Under the pieces are notes generated by a model. It saw only the letters and a list, made by a program, of their open reading frames with translations. It was not told where the DNA came from and did no database searches. Of a stretch of 64,000 nucleotides of DNA, positions 52,875 through 62,182 are shown in pieces; within the stretch, counting starts at the first letter, position 1; each line of letters begins with the position of its first letter. Both the position numbers and the translations under genes were made by a program. Source of the DNA: an uncultured Maribacter sp. (lineage in GTDB: Bacteria; Bacteroidota; Bacteroidia; Flavobacteriales; Flavobacteriaceae); assembly GCA_947498505.1 (NCBI GenBank), contig CANMKG010000002.1, forward strand, positions 310,001 through 374,000, given 5' to 3'.

Positions 52875-53270
52875 TTATGAATGCACCGGGCAATTTTTAC
52901 AAGAGCATTTTTCTCCTTCGCATTCGCATTTTCCGTCCTCATGTACAGTACAAGTAGTTTTTTTGCTATGTTCTTTGCAACTCGTACATAAACAGTCTTC
53001 TTCACCACAATGGCATTTGCCTTCATCTGTACAGCTGCAAAACATTGTGTGCCCTTCTGCAACTAAATCCATTTTACATACAGGGCAACTTCCTTTTTTA
53101 TGATAGGTTTTCCCATCCTCACAATCCATAGGACATTTATATGCAATGGAAGAGTGTTCTTTAGTTTCTATATCTGGCTTTTTTTCTGCCTTTTTCTGCT
53201 TGCAAGAGAATACAAGTATAATAGAAAAAATTAGCAAGAGTATTCTAAGAGGAGCAAAAACGATTTTCAT
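52875..53270 (-). CDS. Cys-rich heavy-metal-binding lipoprotein
   Basis: 131 aa. Hydrophobic leader with lipobox VFSC (Cys23). Residues about 45-70 match the heavy-metal-binding domain (YKCPMDCEDG ... CPVCKMDL). The C-terminal 60 residues add about 15 Cys in CxC and CxxC patterns (CSCTDEGKCHCGEEDCLCTSC and, near the end, CECEGEKCSCKNC), a metallothionein-like tail with several His. Probably binds copper, zinc or a similar metal outside the inner membrane. It stands alone, convergent with the permease gene. Confidence 0.8.
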   Translation of the reverse strand: MKIVFAPLRILLLIFSIILVFSCKQKKAEKKPDIETKEHSSIAYKCPMDCEDGKTYHKKGSCPVCKMDLVAEGHTMFCSCTDEGKCHCGEEDCLCTSCKEHSKKTTCTVHEDGKCECEGEKCSCKNCPVHS

Positions 53271-53351
53271 GAGGTTTGAAGTTTATCAAAAATAGGAATA
53301 TATAAAGATATCTGGTAAAATTATTTGACGCTAGCAGGAAGGTCTTAAAAA

Positions 53352-53373
53352 TAAAAACCCTTCTTTCGAAGGG
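53352..53373 (-). terminator. Short minus-strand terminator
   Basis: Stem CCCTTC/GAAGGG with a 4-base loop; on the minus strand it is followed by a five-T run. It lies 70 bp after the 42-aa membrane-peptide gene. Confidence 0.6.
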
Positions 53374-53442
53374 CAAATATTTTAAAGATTAATTTTTAAA
53401 CATTAAATAGGAAGTAAATTTGGGGAAACTAGCTTTTTAAAG

Positions 53443-53571
53443 CTAAAAAGCACCAAAGGCTGCAAGTATAAGACACGCTACTACTCCTAATAATACTCCT
53501 ACTAGGGTTACAACAGTTACACTTAGAAAGCCGTTCAGCAACTTTGCGCCGAATGTAATTTCCTCTTCCAT
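53443..53571 (-). CDS. 42-aa single-pass membrane peptide
   Basis: ATG frame starting MEEEITFGAKLLNGFL and continuing into a hydrophobic helix (about 15-42) rich in Val, Leu, Gly and Ala, ending LAAFGAF. The acidic N-terminus and uniform membrane helix with small residues look selected, and a terminator follows. No homologue recognised; comparable small membrane proteins often modulate a larger membrane partner. Confidence 0.5.
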   Translation of the reverse strand: MEEEITFGAKLLNGFLSVTVVTLVGVLLGVVACLILAAFGAF

Positions 53572-53704
53572 AATTGTGTTTTATTTGTTCTAAATGTAGA
53601 TATTCCCCTTTAAGATACTAATTTTTAAGCAATTTTTTCGATTAACTACTTTAAAACTAGTATTTTGAGTCGGTGTACTGTTAAAATATTCGATTAAAAG
53701 AACA

Positions 53705-53938
53705 TCACGGGGTAGCGGAAATAGGCTTTAAACTGTCAATACCTTTAATTTTTGATTTTGTTGGCTCGTTCTCTTTTAGGGGAGGAGAGGTCTTTTTTTC
53801 AACAGAATCTTTTTTAATGATTGATTCTTTTTCGGGTACAACTAGTTGCTCAGTTTCATTAGATAAATTTTTGCACGTAGACAAATATAGGCATCCAAGT
53901 ATAGCCAATAAAGCGGCAAGTCTTTTGTAAGTTTTCAT
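53705..53938 (-). CDS. Small Lys/Pro-rich lipoprotein
   Basis: 77 aa. Hydrophobic signal (about 7-21) then Cys22 in LSTC, an imperfect lipobox because Thr precedes Cys. The mature part is short, charged and Pro/Lys/Ser-rich with no fold motif. It starts 14 bp after the KdtA stop on the same strand, so it is probably co-transcribed with it. Confidence 0.55.
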   Translation of the reverse strand: MKTYKRLAALLAILGCLYLSTCKNLSNETEQLVVPEKESIIKKDSVEKKTSPPLKENEPTKSKIKGIDSLKPISATP

Positions 53939-53952
53939 AAATTGGGGTTGTT

Positions 53953-55191
53953 CTACAATAACTTACGGAGGTAATCCATGATTTGGATGCTCGCCCCTGT
54001 ACTTTTTGTAATGTAGTTGGAGTTAATTTGTCCAGTAACCTTATGAAATTCAGTATCAGATAAAAGTCTGTTCAAAACACCAGAAAATTCTATCTCGTTA
54101 TTTACCGAGATTATCCCCTTTAATTTAACTAAATCTTCAGCTTCTTTGAATCCATTATATCTAGAACCAATAATAACGGGGATACCAAAAACGGCAGGTT
54201 CAAGAGTGTTGTGTAGCCCGGTGGCAAAAGCTCCGCCAACATATGATATATAAGCGTAGCTATAAACTTTGGTGAGAATACCTATGGTGTCGATAATTAA
54301 AACATCATACTTACTTAAATCCTTATTATTAATTTCAGAATACAATAGAGTTTTATCAGATATTGTATTTTTTAAATTTTTAATGCGGTCTTCCTTAATA
54401 TTATGAGGAGCAATAACGTATTTTAATTTATCTTTTTGATTATTGTTAATATAACTAACCAATATTTTTTCATCTTCAGGCCAAGTACTACCAGCAACCA
54501 AACATTTACTTTTTCCTAAGAATTGGGTCATAAAATCAAGAGTGTTATCTCTTTTTAAAATTTCTGAAACACGATCAAATCTTGTGTCGCCACTTACTGT
54601 TGCGTTCTGAAAATTGATTTTTGATAAAAGTTGTTTTGATTTTTCGTCTTGAATAAAAAAATGCTCAAAAGTATTCAACGTGTTTTTCATAAATCCGCCA
54701 TACCACTTAAAGTAGATATGGTTTTCCTTAAAAAGTGCTGAAATAAGTACGGTCGGAATTTTCTGGTTTGCTAATACTTTAAGGTAATTTGGCCATATTT
54801 CATATTTTACAAATAGTACTAGTTTAGGGTTGGCGTATTTTATAAAAGCTGTAGCGTTTTTTTTAGTGTCCAGCGGAAGGTATGTTACTACGTCTGCAGC
54901 GGAGGTGTTTTTTTTCACCTCATACCCTGAAGGTGAAAAGAAGGTTACAAGTAGTTTGTAATTTGGATATTCTTGTTTTATTTTTTCAAGTATAGGTAAA
55001 CCTTGCTCAAATTCTCCTAATGAGGCAACATGTACCCAAACAACATTATCTGTATTGGAAATGTTTTGCTTTAGATGTTCAAAAACATGTGTTCTTCCAA
55101 CTACAAATAATTTAAGTTTGGATGAAAAAATAGCAGCAATTCGAAGGAAGAATTGAGCAATGTAAACAACACAATTGTAAATAAAATACAC
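53953..55191 (-). CDS. waaA: 3-deoxy-D-manno-octulosonic-acid transferase (KdtA/WaaA)
   Basis: 412 aa. An N-terminal membrane-associated helix, then the GT30 N-domain with the catalytic Glu in VWVHVASLGEFEQG, FFSPSGYE, and VLFVKYEIWPN. The C-domain has VAGSTWPEDE, VIAPHNIKEDRI, SYVGGAFATGLHNTLEPA with Asn/Glu for CMP-Kdo binding. It transfers Kdo to lipid A at the inner membrane. Length is normal for the family. Divergent from the DegT gene with 96 bp between. Confidence 0.94.
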   Translation of the reverse strand: MYFIYNCVVYIAQFFLRIAAIFSSKLKLFVVGRTHVFEHLKQNISNTDNVVWVHVASLGEFEQGLPILEKIKQEYPNYKLLVTFFSPSGYEVKKNTSAADVVTYLPLDTKKNATAFIKYANPKLVLFVKYEIWPNYLKVLANQKIPTVLISALFKENHIYFKWYGGFMKNTLNTFEHFFIQDEKSKQLLSKINFQNATVSGDTRFDRVSEILKRDNTLDFMTQFLGKSKCLVAGSTWPEDEKILVSYINNNQKDKLKYVIAPHNIKEDRIKNLKNTISDKTLLYSEINNKDLSKYDVLIIDTIGILTKVYSYAYISYVGGAFATGLHNTLEPAVFGIPVIIGSRYNGFKEAEDLVKLKGIISVNNEIEFSGVLNRLLSDTEFHKVTGQINSNYITKSTGASIQIMDYLRKLL

Positions 55192-55237
55192 TACAAAAAA
55201 GGTTTGTGGCTAAAATACGTTTCTTTCTATAATTTCA

Positions 55238-55268
55238 TTGGTTACACCTTCTTAATTTTGTAATTTTG
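55238..55268 (+). promoter_or_regulatory. Promoter of the DegT aminotransferase gene
   Basis: TTG at 55238-55240, 20-bp spacer, TAATTTTG at 55261-55268: a good match to the Bacteroidota -33/-7 pattern (TTTG, TAnnTTTG). A second TAATTTTG directly abuts it at 55253-55260. The start codon is 19 bp downstream. Confidence 0.6.
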
Positions 55269-55287
55269 TGTACTTAACTGAGAGCAA

Positions 55288-56436
55288 ATGCGAAAAATTC
55301 AAATGGTTGACCTTAATGGTCAATATCAATCCATTAAAGAGCAAGTTAATTCCTCAATTTCTCAAATTTTAGATAGTTCTACATACATTAACGGTCCTCA
55401 AGTTCACGCCTTTCAAAAAGAGTTAGAAACATATCTTAATGTAAAACATGTAATTCCTTGTGCTAATGGTACAGATGCTTTGCAGATAGCAATGATGGGA
55501 TTGGGGTTACAGCCAGGTGATGAGGTAATAACTGCTGATTTTACGTTTGCTGCTACAGTTGAGGTAATAGCCTTACTTAGACTCACGCCCGTTTTGGTTG
55601 ATGTTAATCCAGATGATTTTAATATTAATATTGAAGCCATAGAAAAGGCTATTACTCCAAAAACAAAAGCTATTGTGCCAGTACATTTGTTTGGGCAATG
55701 TGCTAATATGGATGAAGTTATGCGAATTGCTGAAAAGCATAATCTTTTCGTGATAGAAGATAATGCTCAAGCGATAGGGGCAGATTATACCTTTGCGAAT
55801 GGAGAAATAAAAAAAGCAGGAACTATAGGGCATGTAGGGTCAACTAGTTTTTTTCCATCAAAAAATTTAGGTTGTTATGGAGATGGAGGAGCAATTTTTA
55901 CGAATGATGATAAGTTAGCTCATACATTAAGAGGAATAGTGAATCACGGAATGTATGAAAGATACCATCATGATGTTGTTGGTGTAAATTCTCGATTAGA
56001 TTCTATTCAAGCGGCAGTTTTAAGCGCAAAGTTGCCTAAGTTGGATGAATATTGTGAGAAACGAAGAGTTGCGGCGAAAAAATATACTGCGGCGTTTAAA
56101 GGTCAACAACATATTATTGTTCCTGAAACTATAAACAGCAAAGGTGAGGATGTATACAAAAATCATGTATTTCATCAATACACCTTAAAAATTACAAATG
56201 GTAAGCGTGATGCTTTGGTGAAGCATTTAAATGAAAACGGAATTCCATGTGGTGTGTATTATCCAATACCATTACACAACCAAAAAGCTTATGCTGATTC
56301 TAGATATAATGAATTAGACTTTGTGGTAACCAATCAGTTAGTTAAAGAGGTTATTTCGTTGCCAATGCACACCGAGTTGGATGATGAACAGATAGACTTT
56401 ATTACTAATACGATTATCGAATTTGTGAATAATTAG
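55288..56436 (+). CDS. DegT/DnrJ/EryC1/StrS sugar aminotransferase
   Basis: 382 aa PLP enzyme. ALQIAMMGLGLQPGDEVI, VPVHLFGQCANMD, EDNAQAIGADY and the Schiff-base Lys in GSTSFFPSKNLGCYGDGGA are all present. Such enzymes aminate 3- or 4-keto nucleotide sugars for LPS, capsule or glycoprotein glycans. It lies 54 bp before galE and near waaA, which suggests a part in envelope-glycan supply; the exact sugar is unknown. Confidence 0.92.
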   Translation: MRKIQMVDLNGQYQSIKEQVNSSISQILDSSTYINGPQVHAFQKELETYLNVKHVIPCANGTDALQIAMMGLGLQPGDEVITADFTFAATVEVIALLRLTPVLVDVNPDDFNINIEAIEKAITPKTKAIVPVHLFGQCANMDEVMRIAEKHNLFVIEDNAQAIGADYTFANGEIKKAGTIGHVGSTSFFPSKNLGCYGDGGAIFTNDDKLAHTLRGIVNHGMYERYHHDVVGVNSRLDSIQAAVLSAKLPKLDEYCEKRRVAAKKYTAAFKGQQHIIVPETINSKGEDVYKNHVFHQYTLKITNGKRDALVKHLNENGIPCGVYYPIPLHNQKAYADSRYNELDFVVTNQLVKEVISLPMHTELDDEQIDFITNTIIEFVNN

Positions 56437-56490
56437 CCTGAAAAAATGGTTGATTTGCACTTTATATATAATGCTATAAAAAGAAGTTAA

Positions 56491-57507
56491 ATGAAAATAC
56501 TTGTTACAGGCGGATTGGGTTTTATAGGCTCTCATACCGTTGTGGAATTACAAAACGAAGGATACGAGGTTGTAATAATTGATGATTGTTCTAATGCAGA
56601 CGAAAAAGTATTAGATGGTATTGAGACAATTACAGGAAAACGTCCACTTTTTGAAAAAATTGACTTAAAGGAAAAAGCAAAAGTAGAAGACTTTTTTAAA
56701 CGTTATCAAGATGTTGAAGGTGTAATACATTTTGCGGCTTCAAAAGCAGTTGGAGAAAGTGTTGTGAAACCATTACTTTATTATGAGAACAATATTGGAA
56801 CACTTGTATATCTTTTAAAAGAGTTGGCCAAAAAGAATAAAGCAAGTGTTATTTTCAGTTCATCATGTACCGTTTATGGTCAGGCTGACGAAATGCCGAT
56901 TACTGAAAGTGCTCCTGTTAAAACAGCTGAATCACCCTATGGTAACACAAAGCAAATGGGAGAAGAAATCATATTTGATACCTGCAAAGTGACACCAAGT
57001 TTAAATGCAATAGCACTGCGTTATTTTAATCCAATGGGTGCGCATCCAAGTGTAGAAATAGGTGAGTTGCCTGTAGGTGTACCACAAAATTTGGTTCCTT
57101 TTATTACACAAACTGGAATGGGCTTACGAAATGAATTGTCTGTTTTTGGAGACGATTATCCTACCCCAGATGGTACTGCTGTTCGGGATTATATCTATGT
57201 TGTAGATTTAGCAAAAGCACATGTTTTAGCTTTAAAACGTTTGATTGAGGGCAAAAACGAAGAGAACTACGAAGTGTTTAATGTAGGAACGGGTAAAGGA
57301 AGTTCTGTATTAGAAGTAATCCAGAGCTTTGAACGTGTTTCTGGTAAAAAATTAAATTATAAAATTGTTCCTCGTAGAGCAGGCGATATTACAACAGCGT
57401 ATGCAGATACCACAAAAGCAAATGAAGTTTTAGGTTGGAAATCTCAATATTCATTAGATGAAGCCATGAAGTCCGCTTGGGATTGGGAGCAAAAAATTAG
57501 AAGCTAA
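56491..57507 (+). CDS. galE: UDP-glucose 4-epimerase
   Basis: 338 aa short-chain dehydrogenase/reductase. NAD-binding TGGLGFIGSH at the N-terminus, Ser-Tyr-Lys centre (SSCTVYG then YGNTKQMGEE), LRYFNPMGAHPS, and the GDDYPTPDGTAVRDYIYV motif that is typical for GalE. Interconverts UDP-glucose and UDP-galactose. Probably co-transcribed with the DegT gene; a very strong terminator follows. Confidence 0.96.
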   Translation: MKILVTGGLGFIGSHTVVELQNEGYEVVIIDDCSNADEKVLDGIETITGKRPLFEKIDLKEKAKVEDFFKRYQDVEGVIHFAASKAVGESVVKPLLYYENNIGTLVYLLKELAKKNKASVIFSSSCTVYGQADEMPITESAPVKTAESPYGNTKQMGEEIIFDTCKVTPSLNAIALRYFNPMGAHPSVEIGELPVGVPQNLVPFITQTGMGLRNELSVFGDDYPTPDGTAVRDYIYVVDLAKAHVLALKRLIEGKNEENYEVFNVGTGKGSSVLEVIQSFERVSGKKLNYKIVPRRAGDITTAYADTTKANEVLGWKSQYSLDEAMKSAWDWEQKIRS

Positions 57508-57532
57508 ATTTTTGTAATACTTGCTTATAGAA

Positions 57533-57575
57533 AATTAATCAGGGGAAATATGTGTATATTTCCCCTGATTAATTT
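57533..57575 (+). terminator. Strong terminator after galE
   Basis: A perfect 19-bp stem with the 4-base loop GTGT, running from 57533 to 57574, with AT-rich ends that give T residues on both sides. Confidence 0.85.
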
Positions 57576-57590
57576 TAAAACCTATCCGTT

Positions 57591-58871
57591 ATGAAAAAAG
57601 TAATGTTGTGTTTCTCGTTTTTGTTTGCTTTTTCAGCAATTGCTCAGGAAACATATCTGCAATGTGGGAGTATTCTTGATGTTGAAAAAGGTAAATTACT
57701 TTCTGAGAAAACGATTGTTATTTCAGGAAATACAATAAAGGAAATACAAAACGGATATGTTTCAGGAGGAACCTCAGATATTGTTATTGATTTAAAAAAT
57801 AAAACAGTTCTTCCAGGGTTAATAGATATGCATGTGCATATTGAGAGTGAATCAAACCCTAAAACCTATATTAAAAGGTACACAAATAACGAAGCCGATA
57901 TTGCTTTTGAATCTACAGTGTATGCGAAAAAAACTTTAATGGCGGGTTTTACCACTGTTAGAGATTTAGGAGGTACGGGGGTAAATATTGCATTAAGAGA
58001 TGCTATAAACAAAGGGATAATAGTTGGACCTCGGATTTTTACAGCCGGAAAATCTATTGCAAGTACCGGAGGGCATGCAGACCCAACAAATGGAATGAAA
58101 AAGGTCTTAATGGGCGACCCAGGACCTAAAGAAGGAGTTGTTAATTCTCCAGAAGAAGGAAGAAAAGCAGTAAGACAGCGATATAAAGATGGGTCCGATG
58201 TAATCAAAATCACTGCTACTGGCGGTGTGCTTAGTGTAGCAAAAAACGGACAGAATCCACAATTCACTATAGAAGAAATAAAGGCTATTACAGAAACAGC
58301 TAAAGATTATGGTATGTTAACCGCAGCACATGCTCATGGTGATGAAGGTATGCAACGAGCAATTTTGGGAGGGATTAAAACTATAGAACATGGATCCAAA
58401 ATGAGCGATGCTACTATGGAGTTAATGAAAAAGCATAATGCCTATTTAGTGCCTACAATTACAGCAGGGAAGCAAGTTGCCGAAAAAGCGGAAATTAAGG
58501 GGTACTTCCCAGAAGTGGTTGCGAAAAAAGCGGCTGAAATTGGACCATTAATTCATGAAATGTTTAAACGAGCTTATAAAAAAGGAGTGCCTATTGCTTT
58601 TGGAACAGATGCCGGAGTTTTTCCCCATGGTCTTAATGCTAAAGAATTTGGTTATATGGTAGAAGCAGGAATGCCTGCTGACGAAGCTATTAAATCGGCA
58701 ACAATTACCAATGCGGATTTATTAGGGGTAGGAGAAGAGTTAGGTCAATTAAAAAAAGAATTTATTGCAGATATTATAGCAATAAGTGGGAATCCTTTAA
58801 AAGAAGTGAAAACACTTGAAAACGTAACCTTTGTGATGAAGGAAGGCGTTGTTTATAAAAACCAAGAGTAA
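57591..58871 (+). CDS. Secreted metal-dependent amidohydrolase (imidazolonepropionase/Xaa-Pro-dipeptidase type)
   Basis: 426 aa. Signal peptide (about 1-18, ends AIAQ). Amidohydrolase barrel with metal ligands in PGLIDMHVHIES, the IKITATGG Lys segment, AHAHGDEGMQ, IKTIEHGSKM and the catalytic Asp in FGTDAGVFPHG. Exported members of this group hydrolyse dipeptides or cyclic imidic compounds. The start was set at the signal-peptide Met 16 bp after the galE terminator. Confidence 0.92.
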   Translation: MKKVMLCFSFLFAFSAIAQETYLQCGSILDVEKGKLLSEKTIVISGNTIKEIQNGYVSGGTSDIVIDLKNKTVLPGLIDMHVHIESESNPKTYIKRYTNNEADIAFESTVYAKKTLMAGFTTVRDLGGTGVNIALRDAINKGIIVGPRIFTAGKSIASTGGHADPTNGMKKVLMGDPGPKEGVVNSPEEGRKAVRQRYKDGSDVIKITATGGVLSVAKNGQNPQFTIEEIKAITETAKDYGMLTAAHAHGDEGMQRAILGGIKTIEHGSKMSDATMELMKKHNAYLVPTITAGKQVAEKAEIKGYFPEVVAKKAAEIGPLIHEMFKRAYKKGVPIAFGTDAGVFPHGLNAKEFGYMVEAGMPADEAIKSATITNADLLGVGEELGQLKKEFIADIIAISGNPLKEVKTLENVTFVMKEGVVYKNQE

Positions 58872-58875
58872 TTCA

Positions 58876-59229
58876 ATGCAGATTAACTTTGGAAATAGTA
58901 GTGAGTTATTGCAAAATGCAATAGAGGAAGAGTTGTATGAAAAATTGGTTGATCAACTTAAAAAAGACTTTACTCTTGCGAATATTGTTATTGATTTTCC
59001 AAAAAACATGAAAAAGCATGAGCTCCAGACGTTGCTTATTGAAAAAATATATGTTCTTATTCTGGAGAAGTTTTCTGAATATTTAAATCTAATGTACATA
59101 GTGGATGTACCTGAACACGCTTTTAAAAAAATTGAGGTAACCGATGTGGTTGAAATTTCCGAACAGGTTACTTTTCTTATTTTAAAAAGAGAATTACAAA
59201 AGGTGCGGCTAAAAAAGAAATATTCTTAG
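58876..59229 (+). CDS. Conserved hypothetical protein, 117 aa
   Basis: The ATG at 58876 is preferred over a TTG at 58849 that lies inside the amidohydrolase gene. It starts 4 bp after that gene's stop. Acidic and helical, without signal, membrane segment or motif that I recognise (MQINFGNSSELLQNAIEEE; LTLANIVI-like core; basic tail KVRLKKKYS). Probably co-transcribed with the amidohydrolase. Confidence 0.6.
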   Translation: MQINFGNSSELLQNAIEEELYEKLVDQLKKDFTLANIVIDFPKNMKKHELQTLLIEKIYVLILEKFSEYLNLMYIVDVPEHAFKKIEVTDVVEISEQVTFLILKRELQKVRLKKKYS

Positions 59230-59332
59230 CATATCATTTTCCCAATTATATAAAATAAATGCACATTTTTCTTTAAATATGTATTTATTCTATAATTACA
59301 TCTCATAATACGCCTAAATATGCTAAAAGTTG

Positions 59333-59340
59333 TATTTTTG
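59333..59340 (+). promoter_or_regulatory. -7 box before sucA
   Basis: TATTTTTG matches TAnnTTTG, 35 bp before the sucA ATG. The -33 region has no clear TTTG. Confidence 0.45.
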
Positions 59341-59375
59341 ATGAACTTTATTCTTAAAGATATAGAGAGAGATTC

Positions 59376-62162
59376 ATGGATAAATATTCCTTTTTAAACG
59401 CTGCGCATACTTCTTTTTTTGCAACGTTATATGACAAGTATTTAGTTAACCCAGATAGTGTTGAGCCTAGTTGGCGTGCATTTTTTCAGGGATTTGATTT
59501 TGGTAAAGAGAGTTTACTTGATGAAATAGATGATGAAGCTATTGGTAATTTAGCTGCTGAAGTACCTCAATCTTTGAAAAAAGAGTTTCAGGTTATTCGT
59601 TTAATTGACGGTTACAGGACTCGTGGACATTTGTTTACCAAGACTAATCCGGTGAGAGCGAGAAGAAAGTATTTGCCAACTTTAGATATCGAAAACTTTG
59701 GTTTAGCGGAATCGGATTTAGATACGGTGTTTACCGCGGGAGAAATTATTGGAATAGGAGCAAGTCCGTTGCGTAATATTTTACGTCATTTACAGAGCAT
59801 ATACTGCGATGCTATTGGTGTGGAATATATGTATATCAGGCAGCCAGATAAGGTATCATGGATACAAGATTGGGTAAATGTTAATGATAATCACCCTAAT
59901 TTTGACGCAGACAGAAAAAAACATATTTTACGTAAATTAAATCAAGCGGTATCGTTTGAATCTTTTTTACATACAAAATATGTTGGTCAAAAGCGTTTTT
60001 CTTTAGAAGGTAATGAATCGTTAATTCCTGCATTAGATGCTGTTGTTGAAAGGGCGGCTGAAATGGGAGTTAAACAATTTGTTATGGGTATGGCGCATAG
60101 AGGGCGTTTAAATGTGCTTACCAATATATTCGGAAAATCTGCAAAGGATATTTTCAGCGAATTTGATGGTAAAGATTACGAACAAGAAATTTTTGATGGT
60201 GATGTTAAATATCACTTAGGATGGACTTCCGATCGTATTACCGATAACGGGAATAAAATAAAAATGAATATTGCTCCAAACCCTTCACACCTGGAAACAG
60301 TTGGAGCGGTGGTTTGCGGAATTACAAGAGCAAAACAAGATGGTCATTACCCTGATGATTTTTCGAAAGTATTGCCAATTGTAGTACATGGTGATGCTGC
60401 TGTTGCAGGTCAAGGTCTGGTTTACGAGGTGGTTCAAATGTCTAAGTTGGATGGTTACAAAAATGGAGGAACTATACATATGGTAGTTAACAACCAAATA
60501 GGTTTTACTACCAATTATTTAGATGCTAGATCCTCCACGTATTGTACTGATGTAGGTAAAGTTACTTTAAGTCCAGTTTTACATGTAAATGCGGATGATC
60601 CGGAGGCGGTTGTACATGCTTCATTATTCGCTTTAGAATACAGAATGCGTTTTAGTAGTGATGTATTTATTGATTTATTAGGATATAGAAAATATGGGCA
60701 TAACGAGGGAGATGAGCCTCGTTTTACACAACCAAAATTATATAAGGCAATAGCCAAGCATAAAAACCCTAGAGATATTTATGCTGAAAAATTAATAGCT
60801 CAGGGTATTATCGATGATGGATATATAAAAGAGCTGGAAAAAGAGTATAAAGCTTCGTTGGAAGAAGAATTGGAAGATTCTCGTAAAGAGGATAAAACAA
60901 TTATAACTCCTTTTATGGCAGATGAGTGGAAAGGCTTTATTTCTGTTCGTGAATGGGAGATGATGGAGGCTATTGATACCACCGTCAATAAAAAAGACCT
61001 TGAAAAGGTTGCTGAAGTTATAACTGAGTTACCTTCAGATAAAAAGTTTCTTAGAAAAGCTGAAAAGCTTATCAAAGACAGAAAGAAGATGTTTTTTGAA
61101 ACAAACAAGCTAGATTGGGCAATGGGAGAACTCCTTGCTTATGGTACGTTGTTGAATGAAGGCTTTAATGTTAGAATTTCTGGTCAAGATGTAGAAAGAG
61201 GGACTTTTTCGCATAGACATGCTGTTTTAAAAGTAGAAGAAAGTGAAGAAGAGGTGTTGCTCTTAAGTAACCTAACAAAAAAGAAAAACGGATTTCAGAT
61301 ATATAACTCATTGTTGTCTGAATATGGTGTTGTTGGTTTTGACTATGGGTATGCAATGGCAAATCCAAATACTTTAACAATTTGGGAAGCTCAATTTGGT
61401 GATTTCAGTAATGGAGCTCAGATTATGTTAGACCAATATATATCTGCAGCTGAAGATAAATGGAAACTGCAAAACGGATTAGTAATGTTGCTTCCTCATG
61501 GTTACGAGGGGCAAGGGGCAGAGCATTCGTCCGCAAGAATGGAGCGTTACCTGCAACTTTGTGCACGTGACAATATGTATGTAGCGGACGTAAGTACACC
61601 AGCTCAAATGTTTCATATTCTGAGAAGACAAATGAAGGTTAATTTTAGAAAACCTTTAATAATTTTCACGCCAAAAAGTTTGTTGCGTAACCCTAGAGCC
61701 GTTTCTTCTGTAGAAGATTTTACATCTGGAGGTTTTCAAGATGTGATTGATGATAACATTATTGCAGCTAGTAAAGCAAAGACTTTAGTTTTCTGTACAG
61801 GTAAATTTTATTATGATTTATTATCAGAAAGAGAAAAGTTGGAAAGAAACGATGTTGCTTTAGTAAGGGTGGAGCAGTTGTTTCCGTTGCCAGAAGAGCA
61901 AATGATAGCCATAATTAATAAGTATAAAAATGCTGATGATGTTGTTTGGGCTCAAGAAGAACCTAGAAATATGGGAGCATGGAGTCATATGATGATGCAT
62001 TTTAGTGAAGCACATAAATTTAGAGTAGCATCTCGAAGATTTTATGCAGCTCCAGCAGCTGGTAGTGCTGTGCGTTCAAAAGCAAGACATCAACAAGTGA
62101 TAGATTATGTTTTTGATAAAACAAAGGATAATCTAACAAGAAGACCTAAAACAAAAAAATAA
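59376..62162 (+). CDS. sucA: 2-oxoglutarate dehydrogenase E1 component
   Basis: 928 aa thiamine-diphosphate enzyme of normal length. N-terminal FLNAAHTSFFATLYDKYLVNPDSVEPSW segment that binds E2 (FLNAAHTSFF, VEPSW), FSLEGNESLIPALD, MGMAHRGRLNVL, the ThDP site GDAAVAGQG ... VVNNQIGFTT, and the C-terminal YEGQGAEHSSARMERYLQL and RNPRAVSS motifs. Oxidative decarboxylation of 2-oxoglutarate in the TCA cycle. SucB follows after 20 bp. Confidence 0.98.
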   Translation: MDKYSFLNAAHTSFFATLYDKYLVNPDSVEPSWRAFFQGFDFGKESLLDEIDDEAIGNLAAEVPQSLKKEFQVIRLIDGYRTRGHLFTKTNPVRARRKYLPTLDIENFGLAESDLDTVFTAGEIIGIGASPLRNILRHLQSIYCDAIGVEYMYIRQPDKVSWIQDWVNVNDNHPNFDADRKKHILRKLNQAVSFESFLHTKYVGQKRFSLEGNESLIPALDAVVERAAEMGVKQFVMGMAHRGRLNVLTNIFGKSAKDIFSEFDGKDYEQEIFDGDVKYHLGWTSDRITDNGNKIKMNIAPNPSHLETVGAVVCGITRAKQDGHYPDDFSKVLPIVVHGDAAVAGQGLVYEVVQMSKLDGYKNGGTIHMVVNNQIGFTTNYLDARSSTYCTDVGKVTLSPVLHVNADDPEAVVHASLFALEYRMRFSSDVFIDLLGYRKYGHNEGDEPRFTQPKLYKAIAKHKNPRDIYAEKLIAQGIIDDGYIKELEKEYKASLEEELEDSRKEDKTIITPFMADEWKGFISVREWEMMEAIDTTVNKKDLEKVAEVITELPSDKKFLRKAEKLIKDRKKMFFETNKLDWAMGELLAYGTLLNEGFNVRISGQDVERGTFSHRHAVLKVEESEEEVLLLSNLTKKKNGFQIYNSLLSEYGVVGFDYGYAMANPNTLTIWEAQFGDFSNGAQIMLDQYISAAEDKWKLQNGLVMLLPHGYEGQGAEHSSARMERYLQLCARDNMYVADVSTPAQMFHILRRQMKVNFRKPLIIFTPKSLLRNPRAVSSVEDFTSGGFQDVIDDNIIAASKAKTLVFCTGKFYYDLLSEREKLERNDVALVRVEQLFPLPEEQMIAIINKYKNADDVVWAQEEPRNMGAWSHMMMHFSEAHKFRVASRRFYAAPAAGSAVRSKARHQQVIDYVFDKTKDNLTRRPKTKK

Positions 62163-62182
62163 GATAACAAATTATATAAACA

